Below, piece after piece: positions 24,943 through 34,285 of a stretch of 55,273 nt of DNA. Location: positions 1 through 55,273 of the forward strand of contig CANARN010000009.1 in NCBI GenBank assembly GCA_947364045.1, given 5' to 3'. Position numbers and translations under genes: made by a program. Position 1 is the stretch's first letter, and the number at the start of each line of letters is the position of its first letter. Source of the stretch: an uncultured Clostridia bacterium (GTDB lineage Bacteria > Bacillota > Clostridia > Oscillospirales > Acutalibacteraceae). A model generated the notes under the pieces. That model had not been told where the DNA came from. It did no database searches and was given only the letters and a program-made list of their open reading frames with translations.

Positions 24943-26015
24943 CTTTTTTGGAAATTTTTTCAAAGGTTTGGCCATATTTGGTGGCAATATTATTTTTCGG
25001 ATTTTTAATAGCGTCTCACGAGCTGGGACATTTTTCATTTGCAAAGCTTTTTAAGGTAACGGTAAATGAATTTTCGCTCGGAATGGGTCCTGCGCTGTTT
25101 AAACGTAAAAAGAACGGAACGACCTATGCCCTGCGCGCATTTCCCATAGGCGGCTTTGTAAGTATGGAGGGTGAGGACGAAGAGAGCGAGGATGAGAACG
25201 CTTTTAATCGTAAAAAGGTTTGGCAAAAAATAATTATTGTTGCCGCAGGCGCAATAACCAATCTTTTGGTGGGTCTTATTTTAGTTGCGATTGTGCTTTC
25301 AATGGAAAACCTTATAGGTACAAACAAAATAATCAGCTTTTATGACGGCGCGACAAGCGCTCAGACGGGACTTCGCGAAAACGATGAGCTTTTAGCTATT
25401 GACGGACACAGAATTTTTTCCGACATGGATATTTCATTTTTAATGACACGTTCCGAGGACGGCGTTTTTGATATGACTGTTCGCCGTGACGGCAAAAAAA
25501 CCGAGCTTAAAGATGTAACGTTTAAGAGCGAAAAACAGGATAAATATACGGTAATTGAGTATGACTTTGTAATTTTAGGCGAAAAACCAACCGTCTTGAA
25601 TGTAATAAAAAATTCCTTTAAGCGTTCGGTTTCAATCGTAAGAATAGTTTGGCTCAGTCTTTTCGATTTAGTAACGGGTAAATACGGTCTTACGGATTTG
25701 TCAGGCCCTGTTGGAACTGTAAATGTTATTGCGGACGCAACACAGAGTGCAGTCGGAAGTAAAGAGGGGTTAAAATCCGCACTTGAAATGATGGCGCTTA
25801 TTTCAATAAACATTGGCGTTTTCAACCTTTTCCCGCTCCCTGCTCTTGACGGCGGCAGACTTTTCTTCCTTTGCATTGAGGGAATACGCAGAAAACCCAT
25901 TAACCCGAAATATGAGGGCTTTGTTCATGCGGCAGGTCTTGTATTGCTTTTGGGACTTATGCTTGTCGTAACATTTAACGATATTTTAACAATAGTAAGG
26001 GGGCATACCGCATGA
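24939..26015 (+). CDS. rseP: Site-2 membrane metalloprotease RseP
   Basis: An intramembrane zinc protease of 358 residues. The catalytic motif HELGH is at residues 27-31 in the first helix. The third ligand is in NLFPLPALDGGRLFF near the C-terminus. A single PDZ domain lies between about residues 120 and 200. It cleaves membrane-spanning anti-sigma factors or signal-peptide remnants; in Firmicutes the RasP form has those roles. The start is GTG, overlapping the dxr stop; the ispG start overlaps its own stop (ATGA). Confidence 0.95.
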   Translation: MTFLEIFSKVWPYLVAILFFGFLIASHELGHFSFAKLFKVTVNEFSLGMGPALFKRKKNGTTYALRAFPIGGFVSMEGEDEESEDENAFNRKKVWQKIIIVAAGAITNLLVGLILVAIVLSMENLIGTNKIISFYDGATSAQTGLRENDELLAIDGHRIFSDMDISFLMTRSEDGVFDMTVRRDGKKTELKDVTFKSEKQDKYTVIEYDFVILGEKPTVLNVIKNSFKRSVSIVRIVWLSLFDLVTGKYGLTDLSGPVGTVNVIADATQSAVGSKEGLKSALEMMALISINIGVFNLFPLPALDGGRLFFLCIEGIRRKPINPKYEGFVHAAGLVLLLGLMLVVTFNDILTIVRGHTA

Positions 26016-27064
26016 TTGAGAGAAGAAAAACAAGAACCGTAAAAATAGGTAATATTGCTATCGGCGGCAAAAATAAAATTGCCGTTCAGTCAATGCTTAA
26101 TGTTCCTGCAAGCGATGTTGAGGGTAATGTTAAACAGGCTTTGGAGCTGGAGAGGGCAGGCTGTGAAATTGTTCGTTTGACCGTTCCCGACGCAGCGGCG
26201 GTGAAAACTCTTTATGCGGTTAAAGAGGCTGTTAAAATCCCCGTTGTTGCCGATATACATTTTGATTACCGCTGCGCTCTTGAAAGCGTCGCGGCAGGGG
26301 CAGATAAAATTCGTATAAATCCGGGCAATATCGGCGATGACAGTAAGGTTAAGGCTGTTGCCGACGCTTGCAGACTTCAGGGCGTTCCCATAAGAATAGG
26401 CGTAAATTCAGGCTCACTTGAGAAAAATATTTTGGCAAAATACGGTTCGCCCACGCCCGAGGCTCTTTGCGAAAGCGCATTTTACCATATATCGCTTCTT
26501 GAAAAATTCGACTTTAACGATATTGTTGTTTCGATAAAATCGTCAGATGTTCAGAGAACGGTCTCGGCATACAGACTTTTAGCGCAAAAATGTGACTATC
26601 CGCTTCATTTAGGCGTAACAGAGGCGGGAACGCACAATATGGCGCTTATTAAATCGAGCATAGGAATAGGTGCGTTGCTTCTTGACGGAATAGGCGACAC
26701 AATACGTGTTTCAATGACAGACAATCCCGTTAAGGAGGTTAAGGCTGGCTTTGACATTTTAAAGGGCGCAGGTATTAAAACTGACTGTGTAAGGCTTGTT
26801 TCCTGCCCCACCTGCGGAAGAACAAAAATAGATTTAATTTCCTTAGCGAGTCAGATTGAGAGCGCTTTGGAAAACTGTGAAAAGCCTTTGACCGTTGCTG
26901 TAATGGGTTGCGTTGTAAACGGACCGGGCGAAGCTAAAGAGGCTGACATAGGCGTTGCAGGCGGCGACGGATGCGGTGTTTTGTTTAAGCGCGGCGAGGT
27001 GCTGAGAAAAGTAAATGAAGATGAAATAGTATCGGAGCTTTTAAAAGAAATAGACAGGATGTAA
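26012..27064 (+). CDS. ispG: 4-hydroxy-3-methylbut-2-en-1-yl diphosphate synthase
   Basis: A [4Fe-4S] enzyme of 350 residues in the DXP pathway (EC 1.17.7.3). The cluster ligands are a CxxC in SCPTCGRTKIDL near residues 265-268 and a third Cys in MGCVVNGPGEAKEADIG near 298. A TIM-barrel N-terminal domain starts VQSMLNVPASDVEGNV. Its ATG overlaps the rseP stop. dxr and ispG in one operon with uppS link isoprenoid precursor supply to carrier synthesis. polC starts 8 bases later. Confidence 0.98.
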   Translation: MIERRKTRTVKIGNIAIGGKNKIAVQSMLNVPASDVEGNVKQALELERAGCEIVRLTVPDAAAVKTLYAVKEAVKIPVVADIHFDYRCALESVAAGADKIRINPGNIGDDSKVKAVADACRLQGVPIRIGVNSGSLEKNILAKYGSPTPEALCESAFYHISLLEKFDFNDIVVSIKSSDVQRTVSAYRLLAQKCDYPLHLGVTEAGTHNMALIKSSIGIGALLLDGIGDTIRVSMTDNPVKEVKAGFDILKGAGIKTDCVRLVSCPTCGRTKIDLISLASQIESALENCEKPLTVAVMGCVVNGPGEAKEADIGVAGGDGCGVLFKRGEVLRKVNEDEIVSELLKEIDRM

Positions 27065-27071
27065 TTATATA

Positions 27072-30000
27072 ATGGCGTTGTTCAAAGATTTATTCGGCGA
27101 AAAATTTAATACAGACGAATATTTAGATATTGCATTTGCGGAAATTCTGTCAATGAAAACAGAAGATAATAATGCAGTGTTTTACATAAATCCGTACAGG
27201 CAAATAGACGAAAACAGACTTTCACAGCTGTCTGAGGAGGCTTCAAGGGCAGTCGGCGTTCCGCTGAAAATAATTTCCGAGAATACAAGAAAGGGATTTC
27301 AGCTTTCTTATATGGACTTGGTAATTTCTGTTCTGCGGGACAGAATAACCGTTGCAAACGGCTATTTTAGCGGTGCGGAATATGCTTTAAACGGTAACGA
27401 GATTAAAATTCACCTTAAAAAAGGCGGTAAAGAAATTCTTGAAAATGCGGAATGCGGCAAAGAAGCGGAAAAGGTAATCAGACAGATTTTCGGCTTTGAC
27501 AGCGTTGTGGTATTTTCAGAGGATGAGAATTTTGATTCGCAGTCTGCGCTCAGTTCTATGCAGAAAAAGGCTGACGAGGAATACAAAAGAGAACACAATA
27601 TTCCCGATATTCCTGTAAACGCGGCGGACGGCGAACCGCGCGAGCATATAGTAATTCCGGGAATTCCGCTTTATTTTGAAACTCTCAAAGCGCTTTACGG
27701 CAATCTTATAAGATATAAAAATATAGTTGCCTTGCGTGAAATCAATATCGAAAGCGGCGCCGTCACTGTTTGGGGCAGAGTTTTCGGACTTGACGTGCGA
27801 GTTACACGTGACAAGCGCAATTCAATAATCACCTTTAACATTACGGATGACGATTATTCTTACAGCGTAAAGATTTTTGAGGACAGCGAAAAGGCGAAGA
27901 ATCTGCTTGACCACCTTTCTAACGATATGACCGTTGTGATTTACGGCAGAGTAACCTATGACAAATTTACGGGCGAAAATATTATTTCGGCAACCTCCGT
28001 AAATTCGGTAAAGAAGATTATGAAGCAGGATAATGCGGAGAAAAAACGTGTTGAGCTTCACCTTCATACAAATATGTCGCAGATGGACGGAATGACAGAC
28101 GCAGGCAAGCTTGTAAAGCGTGCGGCTTCTTGGGGTCATACCGCGATTGCAATTACAGACCACGGCAATGCCCAAGGCTACCCTGATGCTATGAATGCAG
28201 CTGAAAAGCTGGCGAAAGACGGCAAGGAAATAAAAATTATATACGGTGTTGAAGGTTACCTTGTTGATGACATCGGCAATCCGAGCGCTTCATATAAGGA
28301 TTTGCCAAGCTATCACATAATAATTCTTGTTAAAAATAAGGTGGGTCTTAAAAATCTTTATAAGCTGATTTCAACCTCTAACGTAGATTATTTTTACAAG
28401 AGACCGAGAATGCCCCGTTCAAAAATAATCGAATTCAGAGAGGGTCTGATTATCGGCTCTGCCTGCGAGGCGGGAGAGCTTTACAGAAGTATTGTTTCGG
28501 GCGCACCGGAGGAAGAAACAAGAAAAATCGCCGAATTTTACGATTATCTTGAAATTCAGCCTAACGGTAACAATCAGTTTATGGTTCGCTCCGAAGACCC
28601 GAAGTATGCTCACATTCAAAGTAATAAAGACCTTGAAGAGATAAATAAAAAAATCATCACGCTTGCAGACTCACTCGGCAAGCTGACCGTTGCCACGGGC
28701 GACGTTCATTTTATGGACCCTGAGGACGCAATTTACCGTGCCGTTTTAATGGCAGGTCAGGGCTTTAAGGATGCAGATAACCAAGCCCCGCTTTATTTTA
28801 AGACAACTGACGAAATGCTTGAAGAGTTCGCATATTTAGGTGAAGAAACAGCTTATGAGGTCGTTGTTGAAAATACAAATAAAATTGCGGATATGGTAGA
28901 GCCTGTCCGCCCTGTTCCCAAAGGCACGTTCCAGCCGTCCATTGAGGGCAGTGAAGAGGAGCTTCGCAAAATCTGCTGGGACAAGGCAAAGGAATGGTAC
29001 GGCGACCCTGTACCCGAATATGTTGCAGACCGTCTTACAATGGAGCTTGAGTCCATCATCAAGCACGGATTTGCCGTGCTTTACATAATCGCTCAAAAGC
29101 TTGTTTGGGACTCAGAGGCGCACGGCTACCACGTAGGCTCAAGAGGCTCTGTCGGCTCGTCGTTTGTCGCCACAATGGCAGGTATTTCAGAGGTAAACCC
29201 CTTAGCGCCACATTACCGATGCCCGAAATGCAAGCATTCTGAGTTTTTCTTAAAGGGCGAGTACGGTTCAGGCTTTGATATGCCTCCGAAGGATTGCCCG
29301 AATTGTCATATTCCGATGGTGCGTGACGGTCACGAAATTCCTTTCCAAACATTCCTCGGCTTTCACGGCGACAAAGCGCCTGATATTGACCTTAACTTCT
29401 CAGGTGAATATCAGGGCAAGGCGCACAGATATACAGAAGAGCTTTTCGGCTCGTCGCACGTTTTCAAAGCGGGTACTATTGCAACGGTTGCGGACAAGAC
29501 CGCCTACGGATTTGTTAAAAAATATCTTGAAGAGCGCGGTCTGAAGGTAACGAGAGCCGAAGAGGACAGGTTGACAAGAGGTTGTACGGGAATTAAGAGA
29601 ACAACGGGTCAGCACCCCGGCGGAATGGTTGTTGTGCCTAATGAATATGACGTTTACGATTTTACACCTGTTCAGTTTCCTGCGGACGATACGGAGTCGG
29701 ATATGGAAACAACGCATTTCGACTTCCATTTTCTTCACGATACAATTTTGAAGCTTGACATTCTCGGACACGATGTGCCGACTCTTTACAAGCATCTTGA
29801 AGATTTAACGGGTATTCCTGTTATGGACGTAGATGTTTGCGACCCCAAAATAGTAAGTCTTTGTACGTCTCCCGAGGCGCTCGGCGTTACACCCGAGGAT
29901 ATAGGCGTAGAAACAGGCACACTTTCAATACCCGAAATGGGTACTGATTTCGTTCGCGGAATGCTGGTTGAATCCAAGCCTCAAAAATTCTCAGACTTAC

Positions 30001-30824
30001 TGCAAATTTCAGGTCTTTCGCACGGCACTGACGTTTGGCTCGGCAATGCGCAGGAGCTGATTAAAAAAGGCACTTGTACAATTTCAGACGTTATCGGTAC
30101 ACGTGACTCCATAATGATTTACCTTATGCACAAGGGGCTTGAACCCGGTATGGCGTTTAATATTATGGAGAAAACACGTAAGGGAATTGTCGCAAAGGTC
30201 GGCTTCCCCGAGGGTGCGGAAGAGGCAATGCGTGAATGCAATGTTCCCGAATGGTATATGGAATCCTGCCGTAAAATTAAATATATGTTCCCGAAAGCTC
30301 ATGCGGCGGCTTACGTTATTGCGGCGCTCCGGCTCGGCTGGTATAAAATTTACAAGCCTGTTGAATATTATACTGCATTTTTAACCGTACGCGGAGGCGA
30401 CCTTGATGCTGCAACGGTTATGCGAGGTCACGCGGCAGTAAAAGAAAAAATGGCGCAGCTTGATATTAAAATCAAAAACCGAAATGCCTCGGCAACCGAA
30501 AAATCGGCGTTTACGGCTTTGCAGGTTGTAAATGAAATGATGGCGAGAGGTATTGAGCTTTTGCCTGTTGATATTTATAAATCAAAAGCGACTGAATATT
30601 ATATTGAGGACGGTAAAATCAGAATGTCGTTTTCAGCGCTTTCGGGAGTGGGCGAAAACGCCGCAAGAGGTCTTGAAGAGGGAAGAGCGGGCGTTGACCA
30701 CTTTATCTCGATAGATGATTTTCAACTGCAAACAGGTGCCTCAAGCGCAGTTGTAGCCGCGCTGAAAGAGGCAGGAGCGCTCAAGGGTCTTCCCGATACG
30801 GCTCAAATATCATTATTCGGTTAA
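27072..30824 (+). CDS. polC: DNA polymerase III PolC, lacking the exonuclease domain
   Basis: The replicative polymerase of Firmicutes, here 1250 residues against about 1430-1470 normally. An N-terminal domain is followed by an OB fold (about 230-315). The PHP domain opens with ELHLHTNMSQMDGMT near 330 and has ITDHGNAQGYPDA near 361. Further PHP ligands occur in SACEAGE and ATGDVHFM. A zinc finger (CPKC, CPNC) lies around 717-747. Polymerase motifs are DKAPDIDLNFSG near 770 and KLDILGHDVPTL near 895. In normal PolC a DEDD exonuclease of about 180 residues is inserted after the VEAxLVDD segment. Here GVEGYLVDDIG runs within about 12 residues into YHIIILVKNKVGLKNLYKL, so the proofreading domain is absent. 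The frame is uninterrupted. Confidence 0.95.
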   Translation: MALFKDLFGEKFNTDEYLDIAFAEILSMKTEDNNAVFYINPYRQIDENRLSQLSEEASRAVGVPLKIISENTRKGFQLSYMDLVISVLRDRITVANGYFSGAEYALNGNEIKIHLKKGGKEILENAECGKEAEKVIRQIFGFDSVVVFSEDENFDSQSALSSMQKKADEEYKREHNIPDIPVNAADGEPREHIVIPGIPLYFETLKALYGNLIRYKNIVALREINIESGAVTVWGRVFGLDVRVTRDKRNSIITFNITDDDYSYSVKIFEDSEKAKNLLDHLSNDMTVVIYGRVTYDKFTGENIISATSVNSVKKIMKQDNAEKKRVELHLHTNMSQMDGMTDAGKLVKRAASWGHTAIAITDHGNAQGYPDAMNAAEKLAKDGKEIKIIYGVEGYLVDDIGNPSASYKDLPSYHIIILVKNKVGLKNLYKLISTSNVDYFYKRPRMPRSKIIEFREGLIIGSACEAGELYRSIVSGAPEEETRKIAEFYDYLEIQPNGNNQFMVRSEDPKYAHIQSNKDLEEINKKIITLADSLGKLTVATGDVHFMDPEDAIYRAVLMAGQGFKDADNQAPLYFKTTDEMLEEFAYLGEETAYEVVVENTNKIADMVEPVRPVPKGTFQPSIEGSEEELRKICWDKAKEWYGDPVPEYVADRLTMELESIIKHGFAVLYIIAQKLVWDSEAHGYHVGSRGSVGSSFVATMAGISEVNPLAPHYRCPKCKHSEFFLKGEYGSGFDMPPKDCPNCHIPMVRDGHEIPFQTFLGFHGDKAPDIDLNFSGEYQGKAHRYTEELFGSSHVFKAGTIATVADKTAYGFVKKYLEERGLKVTRAEEDRLTRGCTGIKRTTGQHPGGMVVVPNEYDVYDFTPVQFPADDTESDMETTHFDFHFLHDTILKLDILGHDVPTLYKHLEDLTGIPVMDVDVCDPKIVSLCTSPEALGVTPEDIGVETGTLSIPEMGTDFVRGMLVESKPQKFSDLLQISGLSHGTDVWLGNAQELIKKGTCTISDVIGTRDSIMIYLMHKGLEPGMAFNIMEKTRKGIVAKVGFPEGAEEAMRECNVPEWYMESCRKIKYMFPKAHAAAYVIAALRLGWYKIYKPVEYYTAFLTVRGGDLDAATVMRGHAAVKEKMAQLDIKIKNRNASATEKSAFTALQVVNEMMARGIELLPVDIYKSKATEYYIEDGKIRMSFSALSGVGENAARGLEEGRAGVDHFISIDDFQLQTGASSAVVAALKEAGALKGLPDTAQISLFG

Positions 30825-30849
30825 ATTTGCTAAAGGAGAGTCTGAATTT

Positions 30850-31515
30850 ATGAAAAAGTCAAAGCTAATAACAGTGACTGCAATTTTTCTGGCAATATTT
30901 TTAACGGGGGCAGTGTTTATCGGAGTCGGCGCAGGTACGATAATAAAAGATAAAAAATACATCAAAACAGCCGAAAGCGCAAATGCGTTGGTATCTTCTG
31001 TTCAGCAGACGGACGGGAGCAGAAAGTATATTCTTTGGTATAATGTTGACGGTGAAAACTTTGAACCGGAATATGATTATAACGAAGAGGAGGATTATAT
31101 CGGTAAAGATGTAAAAGTTTATTTCACAAAAGGCGCTCCCGATAAAATTTTTATTGAAACCGATGAAAAATACAGCGTATTTCTTTATGCGGGACTTGTG
31201 CTTGCTGTGATATCCGCTGTTGCTTTAGGAGCAGTTCAGATTCCTTTCAATTTGAGAAAATACATTATAAAGAACGGAAAGAGCGAGCTTGTCAGAATTG
31301 AAAAGGTTGTCGATGTAATAGGCGGTAAAAAAATTCTTTGCGAAAGCAAAAAAATCCGAGGCAGAAAAGCAGAACCTTATAAGAGCAGAACAATAAAGCA
31401 AGAGCTTCCCAAAGAGATTGTCAACACTGCGGTAACGGTTTATTATCTTCCGAAACACAAGAACTTATACTATATTGATACTGATACCATAAAAGGGAGG
31501 AACGGTACAAAATGA
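30850..31515 (+). CDS. DUF3592-like membrane protein
   Basis: A protein of 221 residues. One N-terminal helix (about residues 6-30) and a second near 113-135 flank an extracytoplasmic domain with the YILWYNVDGENFEPEYDYN segment, typical of DUF3592-type proteins. The C-terminal cytoplasmic part is basic. AAAGGAG lies upstream of the ATG. Its stop overlaps the start of the M20 peptidase gene (ATGA), so the two are coexpressed. The function of the family is unknown. Confidence 0.7.
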   Translation: MKKSKLITVTAIFLAIFLTGAVFIGVGAGTIIKDKKYIKTAESANALVSSVQQTDGSRKYILWYNVDGENFEPEYDYNEEEDYIGKDVKVYFTKGAPDKIFIETDEKYSVFLYAGLVLAVISAVALGAVQIPFNLRKYIIKNGKSELVRIEKVVDVIGGKKILCESKKIRGRKAEPYKSRTIKQELPKEIVNTAVTVYYLPKHKNLYYIDTDTIKGRNGTK

Positions 31516-32981
31516 TAGGTTATATTATTTTAGGAGTAATTATTTTCCTTTTGGCTGTAACGGCAATCCGTGCGGCATTTTTCGTTCCGAAAAAGAAAGA
31601 ATCGAAAAGTGATGTTTTGCCTGAAGAAAAAATAGATGTTGACCGTTACTGTCAAAACCTTTCTGATGCAATAAAAATAAAAACCATTTCAAATTATGAC
31701 CGTGATAAAGTTGACTGGAACGAATTTCAAAGATTTCACGCTTTTTTGGAAGAAAGATATCCGTTAATTCACAAAACACTCACTAAAACTCAAATCGGGG
31801 ACGCAAGTCTTATTTACAAATGGGAGGGAGCAGACCCGTCGCTTGACGGAATAGCGCTTCTTTCCCATCAGGACGTTGTGCCGATTGCCGAGGGTACTCT
31901 CCAAGACTGGACTCACGACCCCTTTGACGGCTTTAATGACGGAGAGTTCATTTGGGGCAGAGGCGCTATGGATATGAAAAACCACCTCATAGCCGTAATG
32001 GAAAGCGTTGAACAGCTTATAGCTGACGGCTACAAACCCAAAAGAACGGTTTATCTTTGCCTTGGACATAATGAAGAGGTTGTAGCCGCGATAGACAACG
32101 GCGCTAAGCAAATAGCGCAGTACTTTAAAGAGCAGGGGGTTCACCTTGAAGCAGTTCTTGACGAGGGCGGAGCAATTCTCCCCGTAAATGTGAACGGTGT
32201 TTTAAACTGCAATCTTGCAGGCGTAGGTGTTGCCGAAAAGGGCAGTGTTAATTATGAAATAAGCGTAAATGCTAAGGGCGGTCATTCCTCACAGCCGCCT
32301 AAGCACACGGCTCTCGGTCACCTTGCAGACGTTATTAAGGATATTGAAAATCATCAGTTTAAAGCGACTATGCCCAAATTTGTTTATGAGCTTTTCACGG
32401 AAATCGGCAAACGGTGTACATACCCCGTAAGGCTTGTAACCTGCAACATTTGGCTTTTAAAACCTATTATTCTTAAAATAATGACAAAAATTCCGCCCGC
32501 CGCATCGCTTATCAGAACCTGTACTGCTGTTACAATGGCTTCGGGAAGTCCCCAGTTTAATATCTTGCCGCAGAAAGCTTCAATAACCGTCAACTTCAGA
32601 ACAATGCCCGGTGTTACAAAGGCTGATGTTGAGGAGCATATAAGAAAGTCCGTCAGGAATAAAAGCATTGATATTAAGTTTTTAACAGGTAAAGATGCGT
32701 CCGCGGTTTCACCGACCTCTTCAAGAGCATTTAAAGCGATTAAAGAGCTTTGCGAGAGCGCAGACAGTAAAAATCTGGTTGCTCCGTTTCTTGTAATGGG
32801 CGCAACCGATGCCTACAATTATGAGCCTGTTTGTGAAAATATTTACAGGTTTGCTCCCTTTGTTGTAGACACAAAGCTGCTTCTCTGTACTCACGGAACA
32901 GACGAACGGCTGCCGCTTTCCGCGGTTAACGGCGCGCTGACATTCTTTAAGCGCTATATAAAAGAAATGACAGCAGAATAA
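31512..32981 (+). CDS. Membrane-anchored M20 family metallopeptidase
   Basis: A protein of 489 residues with an N-terminal transmembrane helix (about residues 3-25), unusual for bacterial M20 enzymes. The dizinc catalytic motifs are complete: LLSHQDVVP (His119), WGRGAMDMK (Asp154) and LGHNEEV (Glu188, Glu189). A dimerisation insert starts AKGGHSSQPPKHTALGHLA. Sequence and length are close to the carboxypeptidase PS/PM20D1-like branch, which cleaves peptides or N-acyl amino acids. Whether the active domain is inside or outside the membrane cannot be read with certainty. The upstream DUF3592 gene overlaps it. Confidence 0.88.
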   Translation: MIGYIILGVIIFLLAVTAIRAAFFVPKKKESKSDVLPEEKIDVDRYCQNLSDAIKIKTISNYDRDKVDWNEFQRFHAFLEERYPLIHKTLTKTQIGDASLIYKWEGADPSLDGIALLSHQDVVPIAEGTLQDWTHDPFDGFNDGEFIWGRGAMDMKNHLIAVMESVEQLIADGYKPKRTVYLCLGHNEEVVAAIDNGAKQIAQYFKEQGVHLEAVLDEGGAILPVNVNGVLNCNLAGVGVAEKGSVNYEISVNAKGGHSSQPPKHTALGHLADVIKDIENHQFKATMPKFVYELFTEIGKRCTYPVRLVTCNIWLLKPIILKIMTKIPPAASLIRTCTAVTMASGSPQFNILPQKASITVNFRTMPGVTKADVEEHIRKSVRNKSIDIKFLTGKDASAVSPTSSRAFKAIKELCESADSKNLVAPFLVMGATDAYNYEPVCENIYRFAPFVVDTKLLLCTHGTDERLPLSAVNGALTFFKRYIKEMTAE

Positions 32982-33003
32982 AAACATTGAAGATGAACAA
33001 AAA

Positions 33004-33046
33004 AGTCCCGAAATGCAGATTGAATGCAAATCGGGACTGTATTTTT
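33004..33046. terminator. Bidirectional terminator between the M20 and FemABX genes
   Basis: AGTCCCGA at 33004-33011 pairs with TCGGGACT at 33031-33038. An inner TGCA/TGCA pair closes the loop. A T run follows on the plus strand and an A run precedes it. It lies between convergent genes. Confidence 0.82.
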
Positions 33047-33053
33047 ATATATT

Positions 33054-34268
33054 TTATTTTTTGATTTTTTTAATCAGCTTTTTTGCCTTCGGCAACAGCT
33101 TCTCAAATCCGAAATAAAACAGCTTGTCAATCACCAAGTCAAATTCGCCGACAAATTCAAAAATGTGCGGTGAAAATTTCTTTTTAAAGATAGCTAAAGG
33201 TGATTTTAAATCACCGTCTATTCCGCCTAAGTTGTAATAATCACAGCCTAAATCCAAAGCGTCGCAAGCAGAAGCGAACACAATGCCGTTGGGTGTAGAA
33301 AGATTCGGAAAAATTGAGGTGTCCGCGCCTGCGTAAAGGTATTCGGCAATTTTAATTTTTTCCTCTTTTCTCGGCAGAATAATAAGTCCGGTTGAAAGAG
33401 CTAAGGTGTCGCCGCGCGAGGCTAAAATCTGCTGAGCTTCATTTTTCAGAGCTTCATTTTTCTCGGCATTTTCACCCTTGTCAATGCTTTTTTGAAGATA
33501 GTCAATGTATGTGGGCAAATGAATTTTAGCAAAATAAAGCTTCGCTCTGTCACCGTAGGCTTTCATTATTTTTCTGAAATATTCTTCGTTCCGCAGATGT
33601 ATGTTTTGGCGTTGCTCAGTGAAAGACAAAAGCCTTACAAATTCGGGCAGCGCGTCGGGAGAATTTGTACATTCAAAGTAAACTCCCCTGTTTTTGTGAT
33701 AATTTCCGATGTAGCTTCTCGCTCCTTTTGAAAAGGTTTTGAGCAACGCTTTTTTGTCAATCGGACCGTTTTTGTCGAACAGCGGAATTGCCATATTGAA
33801 CCGAGGCTGAAAATAGTCGCCTACTTCCTTGCCGAAGCCGTGGTGAACACAACCCAAAGCAGTGAGATTTTCAATAGTTTTATTAAAGCTGTTTTCAAAA
33901 TCCGGCATAGAGTCTTGACCGTCAATATTTTCGTTCGGTACAAACGGGTCAAATTTAACCGAAATTGCATTTATGCTTTTTGCATACTTTTTAAGACCTG
34001 CCAAAAATGCTTTCAGCCTTTGCATATCTGAATAATCAATGACAAATCCGTGTGGGGAATAGATTATGCACTTTCCCAAGGGCAGCCGTCTTATAAGCAG
34101 TAATGCGCCGCCTGCAAGACGCTTGCCGTCGTAAATACCGCAAATTTCCTTTTCCCAATTGTCCTTTACCTGCGCCCATTCGGGAAGCTGCATAAAGGAA
34201 TGATAAGCATTTTCTGCTAAAAATGCTCTGTATTCGGTTTCGTCAATTCCTGTTTTAAATTGATACAT
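33054..34268 (-). CDS. FemABX peptidyltransferase, third of three
   Basis: A protein of 404 residues of the FemABX family. These enzymes use aminoacyl-tRNA to add amino acids to the lysine or equivalent of lipid II, building the peptidoglycan cross-bridge. It has the family GNAT-like halves with IYSPHGFVIDYSDMQRL early and the C-terminal GGIDGDLKSPLAIFKKKF. A charged helical insert (about residues 255-290) may form the coiled-coil arm. The ribosome binding site (CAGGTAA) is weak. It lies 17 bases after the second FemABX gene in one minus-strand operon. Confidence 0.88.
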   Translation of the reverse strand: MYQFKTGIDETEYRAFLAENAYHSFMQLPEWAQVKDNWEKEICGIYDGKRLAGGALLLIRRLPLGKCIIYSPHGFVIDYSDMQRLKAFLAGLKKYAKSINAISVKFDPFVPNENIDGQDSMPDFENSFNKTIENLTALGCVHHGFGKEVGDYFQPRFNMAIPLFDKNGPIDKKALLKTFSKGARSYIGNYHKNRGVYFECTNSPDALPEFVRLLSFTEQRQNIHLRNEEYFRKIMKAYGDRAKLYFAKIHLPTYIDYLQKSIDKGENAEKNEALKNEAQQILASRGDTLALSTGLIILPRKEEKIKIAEYLYAGADTSIFPNLSTPNGIVFASACDALDLGCDYYNLGGIDGDLKSPLAIFKKKFSPHIFEFVGEFDLVIDKLFYFGFEKLLPKAKKLIKKIKK

Positions 34269-34285
34269 AAAATTACCTGTAATTT

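Noticed and set aside
27072..30824. PolC broken by frameshift, which might explain the short length
   Set aside because: A single continuous frame carries all domains in order; the missing part is confined to the exonuclease insertion point.
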